Of a DNA stretch of 64,000 bases, positions 45,901 to 57,030 are shown in pieces. The position numbers were made by a program, and so were the translations under genes. Each line of letters opens with the position of its first letter. Position 1 is the stretch's first letter. The notes below the pieces were generated by a model. It saw only the letters and a program-made list of their open reading frames with translations, had not been told where the DNA came from and ran no database searches. The stretch comes from Euglena gracilis (Eukaryota; Euglenida; Euglenophyceae; Euglenales), in NCBI GenBank assembly GCA_039621445.1, contig CP154954.1:74536265-74600264 (forward strand), given 5' to 3'.

Positions 45901-48900
45901 CGAAAAGGCCCACGTCGACTCCCTCGTCAAGGCGTTCACGGAGAACCCGCCGGTGGGGGCCCTGAGCTTCGTGGTGTGGCCGGAGCAGGGTGTGTTTTGT
46001 TCCTATCAGCATGTAGGCCAGTCTGTCTGTCTTCATGGATGTTGCTAATGGCGGCGGATGCTTCCCAAACGACTGAATGATGAAATGTACCCGGTTTGTA
46101 CTGGTTTTTTTTTTGGGAGTTGGGGTGGTGATCCAGGCGGGAATCCGTGCAGCTGAACAAAGCTCTGTTGCACTGTTGTCCTCCCTGTTGTCACAGCGAC
46201 GGGGAAGTTCGTCATCCTGAGCGGGCAGCACCGCTTCCTGGCGGCCACCCAGGTGGCCGACGCGGCGGTGGCCGACGCGCGGCCGGCGCCGCAGTGGACC
46301 GAGTGGTTCAACTGCCACACGGTGCTGGGGTCGGCCAGCCTCCAGGAGAGGCAGCGCGTGGCGGGGAGCATGCAAGCCCGGGACGGGACGGTGAGGGAGA
46401 TGTCCCTCAGCCAGCGGGTGGAGTGGCTGGAGCGGGAGGTGGAGCGGGAGCGGCCGGGGGCGGTGCCGGACGGCGAGGCGGGGACCGCCGCCCGCCTGAC
46501 GGTGAACCGGACGGAGCTGCTGAAGCGGGTGTACGTGAAGACGGGGTGCACGGAGGCGTCCCACGGCAAGGTGGTGTGTGCACGGATTTCTGTGTGCGCC
46601 GTTTTCTATTTGATGCAATGCACGGATTCCCATTGAGAGGGCCTGCTTCCTTTCTTTTTTGCTTTTCAGAGGGAGAGTGAGTGCGCGCACCCTGTCCTTT
46701 GATATTCCAGCTATCACGTACACATCACTCACTCCCCCCCCCTATTGCCCCCCCCCACTCTCCCTCACCTCCTCTGTGCAGGACAACTGGGTGAAGTCGA
46801 TGCAGCCGCTGGCGGAGTGGCTACTGCACAGCGGGCGGCCGGTGGTGGAGGCGGTGCGGGCGCTGGAGGCGCGCCCCACGACGGGGGTGGCGGCGGCGCT
46901 GTCCCCGTACGCGTTCAAGGCGATCGAGCAGCTGCACGACCCGCAGGACTACGTCGCCCTGACGAGGGAGATGCTGGACGAGGCGGCGAAGGCGACGACG
47001 GTGCGGCTGGGTCGGATGTCCATTTCACTGTCTGCCTCTGTTGGAACTCTGCCCGCACTTTCATACAGACAGACACACACACGTGCACGCACACAAGGAA
47101 AGTGTGATCATACGGGGACAGTTGAACCAGTTTTACTGTTCGAGTGGATGCAGAGACAGTACGCGGTAAACCGCACACCACACAATGTGCGCTGGGGTGG
47201 AATGTGACGGGGGTGGAATGGCACTCCGCTGTCAAGGCGGTGGTGGGGACGCTGATCCGCCGCCGCACGTGGACGTGGCTGCTGATGCACCCGGACCTTC
47301 ACCACGTCCACCCGACCCGCCGTATGTCTACTCTGCGCTGTCTTCCGCACTCTGTGGCCACACGTTTTCTTAAGGTTGTGCTTCTCAGGCGGGTTTCCGT
47401 GCAGATCTCCATGTTGTCATTCTCAGGCGGGTTTCCGTGGAAAGACGCTTGTACGTGGAAGCGTGTGTAGTGCTGGGATTCTTTGCTGATGTCACCGTTC
47501 TCGTGCTCAGGTACCCTGGCCATGGTGCCCAGCCTGGAGCAGAGCATGGACAGCGCGGATATCAAGGTGCCGCTCACCGGTACCAACTGGCGCTGGTCGG
47601 CCCAGCACCTGTGCGCAGGACTATCCAGGACGTGTGTGTGCAATTTTTCCCTTTACCTTTGGTTAGTTGCACATGGTTGTTTTCACACGGGAACCCGCCT
47701 GAAATATCACAAATCACATTAGAATGTCACGGAGTGCAGCTGTTTCGTTTTTGTGTCCTGGCTCATGATTCTCCCTGTAATGTCTGAGGTTCGGGGTTGT
47801 CCTGAGGCCGGCCACCGCGGGAGGCGGTCCTCCGCTCCCCCCTGTGGGGGACTGAGCGCTACCCCCCCTGCGGGCGCGGCTGGCGCAGCCGCTCGCCGAG
47901 CCCACGGTGCGGTACGGGGGACGCTTCTGCACCCTGGACCTCAGCGGTGGTGGCGGTCGGCGCGGGGCGGCCACAGCGGCGGCCGGCAGCAGCCGGGAGG
48001 AGGCGGAGGGGTCCCCCAGTCAGCCCACGTCTGGGGAGGAGGAGCTGTTTGAGGCTGGCTCTCCGCGGGCGGGCAGCCGGTCCATCCGGGGGCGAAGAAG
48101 GGCGGAAGCGGCGGAGCGTGGGGAGAGTCCCGAGCCGTCCCGCCTGGCGCACGTGGTAACCCTCAACAAAACCGCGGAGATGCCGCGGGAGATCATGGAG
48201 CTGAACGTCGACGCGGTGGTGGTGGAGGTCCCGGACGGGCTGAGCGACGCCGACGTCCACCATGAGCTCCTGAGACTGTGGAGCCGCGGGGTCCCGTTCG
48301 TGGCCACGGGGCGGGCGTTCGCCATCGGGGCCCTGCAGCAGACGCTGCAGAAGGGCATGGACGTCCCCGACGAGATGCGTCGTGTGGACGTCACACTGCA
48401 CCGGCAGGTGAAATCCAACGTGGACCGCACCTACCTCTTCAACGTCACCACCGTCACCGCCCTCTTCAGCAGCAAGACGGACTTTCAGGTGTGCACATCC
48501 TTCGTTTCGTTTTTTTTTTTTTTAAACCAACAGAATGTTCTCTTTTTTTGGGGGACACGGGAATCCGCACAACTTTGTGGAGTGCACGGAAATCCGCACA
48601 GGACTGATACACATCCGTGCATACGGGATAATGTCCGTGTACGTGAATGTTTCTTTAGATCCATGCTGTGACTCAGAAAATCACTGTTCCACTACCGTGA
48701 GGAGTCCACACACCTTCACCGTCCCCCGCAGGGGCCGCCGCAGATCACCCTCGTGGGACAGGATCAGGGTTTTGTTCAGACTGAACAAAAAAAAAACATA
48801 AATCAGCGCGACACCATTGGTCAGTTTATAGCTATTGGTACAATTATGTTCACCAAAATGAATGTCAATCCAGGTACAGTTTACACGGTTTTCCGTGCAC

Positions 48901-51900
48901 TTCTCGTGGTTATTCCATTTCTTCTGGTGAAAGAATGACATTCAGTGCCACAATGTGAATTCCTTTTTGCCAATTCCCTTTTCGCCCCGCACCGCCCATC
49001 CCTCCCGCCTGAAACTGAGACACAGCTCTGCGGGGGAGGGGCCGCCCACCCTGCCGGTGGAGGTGGCGTGGTGGCTGCTGGCGCGGCTGCACGTGGAGGC
49101 CCATGACTGGGTGCTGGCGGTCACCCGCCACGCCGCCCTCCCGGCGGACCTCGCCACCCGGCTGCAGGTCCCCATTGGCGTCATCTGGGGGGACCCCGAC
49201 CTCCTGGAGGAGGCGGACGAGGCGATGCAGCTGCGGGTGGACCAGCTGCAGCGCGAGATCAAAGTGGCCGACGGGAAGCCGGCCATCCTGTGGGGTCAGG
49301 GCGCCACCCCGGTGCAGGCCAGACGAGGGGGGGGGGAACGTTTGCCCATATCAACTCTGCTTGCATGAGCCGTTAGTACAGGCATCGGAACGTGATGGAC
49401 AACGTGTACGCGGTTTCCCGCACACAGTGCACGCGTGCGGATTCCCGTGGAGCGGTGTGCTTGGCTTTTGCTATGACTGGTTTCTCCGTTTTCCATCCCA
49501 CCCGGGTGGTGGCCCCTGCGACCATCAACGTCCACCACCGCATCATCCACCACGAGCCCCTGGACGTCTCCAGCCGGGGCGGGCTGGAGGAGGAGGAGGA
49601 GAAGGGGGAGAAGGAAGAGGAGGACATGCCCCCCCCCCCGGCCAAAGAAGAAGGAGCCGGAGAAGAAGGGCCGGGAGCCCTCGCCCCCGCCGCCAGCCAA
49701 GGGGCGGGGCAAGAAGGAGACCCCCGCCAAGGGGAAGGACAAGGAGAAGGAGAAGGCCCCCCCGGCCGCCAAGGGGAAGGAGAAGGGGAAGGAGAGGGCC
49801 CTTGCCGCGAAGGAGGCTGAGGCCCCGGTGACGCCGGCCAAGCAGCCGTCGGCCAGCGGCGGCGCGGCGGCAACGGGCCGCAAGGGGGCCTCCACCCCCT
49901 CCGGGCTGCGGAAGGGTGCGGCCGCACCGCCAGCAGCGGCGCAGGAGCCGCCGGCGCCGGAGACCCCGGTGACGGGCCGCAAGCGCACGGCCCGCACCCC
50001 GCCGCCCACCGAGTCCGCCGCCGGTGAACCGGAGGACAAGATTGAGGAGATCGTGCCGCGACCGCCCCCAACACAGTCCCCCCTTCAGAGCCAGCTGTGT
50101 ACGTCCTATCAATGTGCTCCTTCAGCCCCTGTGTTTGCAGCCACGGCTTGGCACGCGGGAAACCGAACACGTCTTCAGGGGCACCGCACACGTACAGAAT
50201 GTTGCCTGCGCTGCACGGAAACCCGCACACAATCTCCCATGCTTTTTTTGGGTTCAGGAGGTTTTGCATGCACACTACCTGTGTCCTTACAAACTCTTGA
50301 CGGATCTAGGACCCTCTCTTCGTCAGTGATGTTCTGCTTGCAAATTGCACGGGAAACCGCACACAGCTTGCTGACTCATTCGGTGCACGCGTACACCCCT
50401 TCTCCCTCCTCCAATCCATCAAGTCCAAGGGGGGAGGGTCAGCTGAAGAAGAAGCCCACGCCGGCCGGCGCGCTGGAGGAGCTGCTCAACGTGTGAGCAG
50501 CAGCGCGGGCCGGGCGGGCCGGGCGGGCGGGCGGGGCGCGGCGGGGCGGCAGGCAGCCGCCATCCCCACTGAGTGCACGGCCGTGGACGGCCGTGGGCGG
50601 CCGTCGGAGCAGCTCTCTCTGCCCCTCCTGTGTGGACCGCCCAATGCTTTTGAACCTGGGACCGCCCGCTGCTTTTGTTTTCGTGTATCACACACCTCAC
50701 CGCACACCACTGCCCCCGGGACTGCCCAAATACCTTTCACCTTTCGACGGGAACCCAACCCCTGGACCACTCCATCATACCGTTTTTTCACCTGGGACCC
50801 ACCGGACGCCCCAACCGCCGTGTGAGGTCCAGGGCACACATTCTGTCTCCCATTCAGTGCGCTGGTGTCCAACCAACCCTTTTGCGATTGCAGTGTATGG
50901 AGTGTGACATCCCTCTCTGACGCATACCCCTCTCTGAGATCACGCCCCGTGTGCCCTGGACCTGGACCACCCATTCGGCTGTCCGTTTGTCCCCTCTGTC
51001 TCTCTCTTTTCCCTCTGGACCGCCCACAGAGACTTCGTCTCACTCTCTTCCCCCCAGGACCAAGGACCCCTCCAGGACCACCAGGACCAAGCTGCACGGT
51101 GATCCGCACACACACCCTCCCACTGCCTCCCTTCTTTCTGTCGTTGCGCTTCGTGTGCTATCGCATTCTCTGGCAGGCGGGCGGTGAGGGGGGGGGGCAT
51201 GGGAGGAGGGCTGCCTTGGGTGCGGTGCCCCGTTTAATGTCAGGTCCCGTCTCCGGCCAAACGTCCACATGAGTTTCCCGTACGTTTTTGCACGGATAAC
51301 CGCACAAGTTCACTTTTAACCAGCCATAGTCACTCAGCCCCCTCTCGTAGTGTTGGCCCCTTCACACATGGTTCCCGTGTTCTGTGCGGTTTCCCGCCTA
51401 ACAGACCATCTGCTAAAAATTAGGACATCCGTTCAGCAGTGGTGTCCGTTTCCCCCTCCCGTCGCTGGTCGTCGGCGCTCACCAGTCCTCCAAAAGTGCG
51501 CGGGTTGCTTACGCGGGTGCCTCTCCGTCACAGGTTCCGCCATGTCACCCCCCTCCCGGGGATGGGGTCCGGCTCCGTCGTGACACGGCCGGGGCTCCGA
51601 CGGCCAGGTGTTCTCTCACCCCTTCTCCGCTTTCACATTTTCGGCCAGGTTTCTGGGGGGTATTTCACAAAACCACCCCTTTTCAGCCATTAATTTCCAA
51701 AATGGGCCACATGTCAAAACAGTGGAAACAGGCGGAAACCCGCGCACAATTTCTGGGTTGTATTAACTGTCAGAAATTACAGTTGAGTTTCAGGGGGGTG
51801 GCCTACACGGAAACCCGCACGCGTGGACCGCATAAAAAATGGCATAAAATTTGGGCAATTCGCGCCGCCTAAGAATGCTTGGGAGGACGAGCACGCGCAA

Positions 51901-54900
51901 TACCCAGTGGAAAAACACGCCCCACGACGGAGGTCGCCAGAGGCCCCAGGCAGCAGGAGCTGCTGTGTGCAGGCGAGCTCCATGGCCAACATCACCGCCT
52001 GGAGAGGGACCCAGGCCACTGCGGGTCGGGGGGGGGGCGATGCTGGGATCATGCTTGTGCTTACCAACCGGGGGGGGCGGAGGGGGGGGGTGGGTGCTAT
52101 AGGGTGCCTGCCCCTAGCAAGCACACCCCCCCCCGGGGGGGGATAGGGGTCCGGGCCGGACCCAGAAAATTTTCATTGAAAATGACCGTTTCCGGGCCCC
52201 CGGCGCCTTCGGCGCCGGGGTCGGAGGGGGGTGCCTGCTAGGGGCAGGCACCCCCCGAAACCCTACCCCCCGGGGGGGGTCGGATCGGGTGCTATGGGGT
52301 GCCTGCCCCTAGCACCCACCCCCCCCCCCCGTGGGGTAGGCACCCGACTAAGCACAAGCCTGGCTGGGATCCTCGGGACTATCGGACTGTGGACAGTTAT
52401 TGGGGATTGCTTTGTATTTGCACTTTGTACATTTACCAACCTTGGCCCCATTTTCACCGAAAAAAAGGCCATTATTTCTGGAGATCCCAACTGGTGAGCA
52501 GCGGGCAGAAGGTGGCGGCGGTGTTGCATCCAGCTGGCTTGCGCCATCACCACCAATGCGTGCAGAGCAATGCACCCCCCCCCTTCCAACCCTACACCCA
52601 CCATGCTGTTACTGGAAAGGCTTGACTGGCACCTCAGATTCTGAAAACTACCAGCCATGAACGAACCCCCCTGGAAGTTGTCACCGGGCAAGCCAGCGAG
52701 CATGCGGCGGGGGGGGGGGGTGATGGCATATCCGTTGGCACCAGGGATCATGGTTTACAAGGGTTTTCGGGCATGACAACTTCCCGGGGGAGGGGGGGTG
52801 GATGCCGGGTATTAAATGAGAAATGAATTTTCACTTTCGAAGAAACGAACAAAATTACAGCTGGCCTCATGGATGGATGGAGTTTTTGTTTGCCATTTGG
52901 CGCGAACACAGAAAGCTGCCTCGAAAATGGTGGGCCCGCCCATTGTTTTTGCAACACCACAGCTGCAAAAAGCAGCCTGTCGAGACCAAAACGTGACACG
53001 GGCGATGTGCACCTTACTCCTGTGGCAGCCAGCTTTGTTGACTGCTCTGGGGCAAAAGCTGTGGCCTGGGGGGGCCCGGGTGCATTGCGCGGACACGTTC
53101 CAGTGCAGGGCCACGGAGTCGTACGTCACCTTGTCGATGGTCGCCCCGTGCACCTTCCCCAACATCACCACGTGGGACGCGACGGTGGTGGCCAGCTGTC
53201 CAAAGGCCGAAATGGGGGGGGGCAACGAGTCGAAAATTCCTAATTCTGATGGGGGAAGTGGCTGAGCCACGGTCGTAGTAGCCAGCCCCTCAGGCTTGGC
53301 TACTATGATAAACTCTCCCCCCAAATAACCCCCTCCAATACCCCCCTCCCCCTCGGGGTCTGACTTCGGCGACTGAAATAATACCCCCCCCCCGGTTTCG
53401 TGCCGACGGCCCGGATTTTGACCTGAAAATGTAGGTAAAAATTACGATTTCTGACAACAAATTACGGGAAAATATCGATTTTTCTGGATCATCTGACCTC
53501 TAAAAAAATGGTAAACTTCAGAAGAAAGAACAAAAAATGACTCCAAAGGGGAGTTGGTGCTATTTTGGCTCTTATGAGACTTCGAAAAATTTGAAAATTT
53601 TGGGGAAATAATACACCCCCCCAAATATTAGCCCCCCCCCCCGGGCCGGGACTTCGGGCGAAAAAATTATACCCCGGGGGTATTATTGGGGGGGGGGGTT
53701 ACTACGATAGGGAATCTGGGGGTTGACCTGTAGGGGTGGGGCTGGTTCCAAACACCCTACCTGTCCAAAGTTATGGCATTGTTACACAAATGTGCCATAA
53801 AGGAAACAGTCATGTTTCATCACTACGGCTACAACATTCTCCCAGCCTTGAACCCAACAGAAAAAAAACGAAAGAAAACCTTCTTTTTTCAAAAAAAAAG
53901 ACCCCCCACTAAATCCAGAAGAAGTTCGACCTGGTTGTGCCTGCTCATCAGCCACCGATTGCCCACCAATCACGAAGCGGACGTACATGAATGTGCGGAG
54001 GCTGGTCCCCCGTGTTTGAGGTGGGAACCAGTGCCTCCACATATGACGTGAAGCTTCTGACCCGACAAAAAATGAAAGTTTCAACGGCAACAGCTCCACC
54101 TGTATTCCGCCTGGATCATGCTTGTGCTTACCAACCGGGGGGGGGGGGGTGGGTGCTATAGGGTGCCTGCCCCTAGCAGGCACCCCCCCCCCCCGGGGGG
54201 ATAGGGGTCCGGGCCGGACCCAGAAAATTTTCATTGAAAATGGCCTTTTCCGGGCCCCGGGCGCCTTCGGCGCCGGGGTCGGTCGGGGGTGCCTGCTAGG
54301 GGCAGGCACCCCCCAAAACCCTACCCCCCCCGGGGGGGGGGTCGGATCGGGTGCTATGGGGTGCCTGCCCCTAGCACCCCCCCCGTGGGGTAGGCACCCG
54401 ACTAAGCACAAGCCTGGCCTGGATCCACTAGAGCGCTCAGGTAGGTTGTGCAGATCCTCAAAGTAGCCCCCCTCCTGTTTCGCAAAATATCGGAAGAACC
54501 ATGAGTGGTGGAGAATACATCCGCATTGCGAAAAAAGGACAGTTTTCAATTTTGGGGACCGTTGTTCAATTTGAAGGCGTCATGGTACAACAGCCAGCCA
54601 TGCATCGACCACATCAAAGTCCGGCAACATCATACTTTTTCAGGATTTCCCGATGGAAGGACACAAGCAAACGTGCTTGCTGGGAAGGTGACCATGACAA
54701 ATATGGGTCGGAACCGGGGGTGGTGCTGACGCAAAGGGGGGGGGGGGTGAATCCCTCCGCCTGCTGCCATCCCAAATTTTCTGAAGGGGGCGGAAATTTT
54801 GCAACTTTGGTGGAAGGGGAAAAAAAGCAAAACTCAAATGCAATACCGTCGGGGTCAGAGGACCAATGCCGCCTAATTTTGGGTAAGAAGAGCACAATTT

Positions 54901-56998
54901 TCAAAAAAAAATCTCGAAAAAGAAGCAAAATGGAAGAAAAATTTCTTAAACTTAATTTAAACTAAAATAATTCAAAAAAATACATTACAACATCCTGTTA
55001 ATCATACTTTGGTTTTCCCGTAACTCTTCGCTTGGCTTGGATTTGGCCATTTTTTTAGGCCAGTTTTGGGCCTATTTTGGGCGAGATGATACCCAAATGT
55101 CTCTAAATGAAGCAAAAGTAAGCAAAATGTTCAAAGACCTAAAGAAAAGCCATTAAAACGCACCATCCAAAGGTACTTTGATTTCCCAGCAACTCCCCCA
55201 AAACAGCCCCGCAGGCTTGCACTGTGCTATCTTCGAGCCAAAAAAAAGCCGTTTTCCATAATTTTCGACGCCGGGCCGGGCCGCCGGGCCAAGCTGGGCC
55301 GATGGCCGGTCCACTCAGCCTGACTGGGCCGGGCCACCAGCCCGGGCTGGGCCCCTTGCGAAGGCAGCCAGGCGAGGACTGGGCCTCGTGCTTTTGAAGC
55401 AAAGAGCTCAGCGTAATCAAAACCTGGTTTAGGTCAGTGCACCACTGAAACCAGAGGTGCCCCCAAGAGGGTTGATGCCCAAAGTGTATTGTCTGGAGGG
55501 TTTGGTCTCTGGATTGGTTTTTTGGAAAATAAATAAAAATACATAAAAAAACAAAAAAAACATTGTTCATTTAGTGAGAAAAATACCATTCAGAAAAAAT
55601 GCTCCTCAACACGAAATGCACAGAAATTCTGGAGGAAAAAGCTGTTTGGAGAAGCAGCGAAGAGGCTCAGCCTGCCGAAAGAAGAATTGCTGGTGGGGAC
55701 TCTCAGAGCAACAGGGGCCCAAACATGTCCGGTGAAAGCGGTCGACGTGGCTCCCGGAATCTGCGTTCAAAGAAATGCGAGACACAAACCTGGAGTGGAG
55801 TGCGCCAAATCCACCCACACACATTGCCAGCCACAGACGATACGTTATAACAGAGGGCAACGGGGAAGGTGCAACAAGGTTCCTTAAAATTTACAAAGGG
55901 TTAGGGTTGGCATTAATAAATGCCCAAAAAGGCAAAAAAAATTGCGAAGGTTTTTGATAATGTGAAGAATCCAAATTACTCAACTTGATTATCCACCCTG
56001 ATTATAACTGGGGTCCATAAGCGCAAAAAATGTTCCAATGCAACAGAAGAAAAAATGAGTAAAATCATCCAAAAGAAAATTTTCTGGCAGCAAAAGCAAA
56101 GAAAACTGAAAAGTAAAAAAAGTCTGTTTCGAAACAGAGGTTTCTTGTGTATTTATGGCACCGGGAAACTGTCTGCAGACAAATCAAGCAGGCAGAGGAC
56201 AGTCTCCCGAGGAGACAGTTTCCCTGGGGGAGGACTGTTTCCTGAGGAGGAAAATTTCGGGGGAGGTGAGTCATTCCTCCCCAGCCACGTCCTGCAACAG
56301 GTGCCCTGGAGGCATCGTCGGCACTGCTGACGTGGACCTGTCTGCCCTGACCGACGGGGTCACCGCAGATGGCCCCACCTGTGTGACTGTGGTGTATGCT
56401 GCCTGCACGGAAAGCACGTGGTGTATTTAAAGAATAGTTCACAATACCTGCACCTGACAAGAAAGCTCTTTCCGGAAAAATGCGCAAATACAAACAAATA
56501 GAAGCGCACACCCCGCCGCCAGAGGTGGCGGTCTGCAAAAAGCGCCCCTGTGCTCTTATTAGAGGGCGGGTTAACAAATTTTCCAGGCTGACGACTCGGC
56601 AAAATGGATCTTTCTCGACCTCTGGTGCCGCCTGGCTTTTCATCCCCTTTCGAGAAAAGCAGGAACCCTCCAATTGTGGGAAGAGGGGCTATCGGCGTGC
56701 AGCGAAACTGCAGTGCGGCTTCTGGAGAATGCGCTGTAGACGGAGGCCGAGGCCGTAGACCCGGTTGGGGGCAGGCGGTACCGCCCGAGATGCAGAGACT
56801 GTTTGTGTTGAGACACTGTGCTCCGCCTAACCAGAAACGATGAAGAACTACATAACTACATACACACAAACAGTACATACAAACACACTTACATACATAC
56901 ATACATACAATACATGCATACATACATACATACATACATACATGCATACATACATACATACATACATACATACATACATACATACATACATACATACA

Positions 56999-57030
<32 letters not shown>

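Larger units (their letters stand above)
45148..50496 (+). pseudogene. Element gene: ParB/Srx-like nuclease-fold protein with Lys-rich C-terminal tail, two lesions
   Basis: GT-AG exons read in order. They run from a possible first exon (about 45,148-45,283, [19 protein letters not shown]), through a ParB-like N-lobe ([18 protein letters not shown]) and the SGQHRFLA box, to helical regions, [12 protein letters not shown], a long middle exon, [18 protein letters not shown], a Lys/Glu/Pro/Ala-rich tail and a final exon ending ALEELLNV-stop. Known: ParB/sulfiredoxin-fold proteins carry a G-x-x/H-R box that binds nucleotide or acts as a nuclease. Two breaks are visible: TGA at 45,881-45,883 inside the N-lobe exon, and a one-base shift in the poly-C tract near 49,627-49,639. 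Either the copy is dead, TGA is read, or these are sequencing errors. Role in transposition is only inferred from residence in the element. Confidence 0.65.
44059..51830. repeat. Private palindrome family of the 7.8-kb element (GCGGGAATCCGCAC type)
   Basis: Imperfect 14-17 bp palindromes with core CGG-NN(N)-CCG and arms GC(A/G). Examples are at about 44,386, 44,478, 44,523, 44,576, 45,098, 45,470, 45,727, 46,136, 47,160, 47,388, 47,424, 48,555, 48,585, 48,886, 49,418, 49,434, 50,212, 50,346, 51,285, 51,384, 51,730 and 51,806. They lie almost only in introns and flanks and stop at the element ends. Confidence 0.85.
44059..51873 (+). mobile_element. 7.8-kb TIR element with 5-bp target duplication and its own multi-exon gene
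   Basis: Left end begins CTTAGGCGGCGCGAATTGCC. The right end is its exact inverse, with 23 bases matching without mismatch and a further GCCATTTTT match after a small offset. Both ends are flanked by AATGC (44,054-44,058 and 51,874-51,878). Inside are a plus-strand multi-exon gene with a ParB/Srx-like motif and a private dispersed palindrome in introns and flanks. No recognised DDE transposase, reverse transcriptase or recombinase motif was seen. It lies in the gene B intron between 39.5 and 53.1 kb. Inference: an autonomous or once-autonomous DNA transposon of unclear superfamily. Confidence 0.88.
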
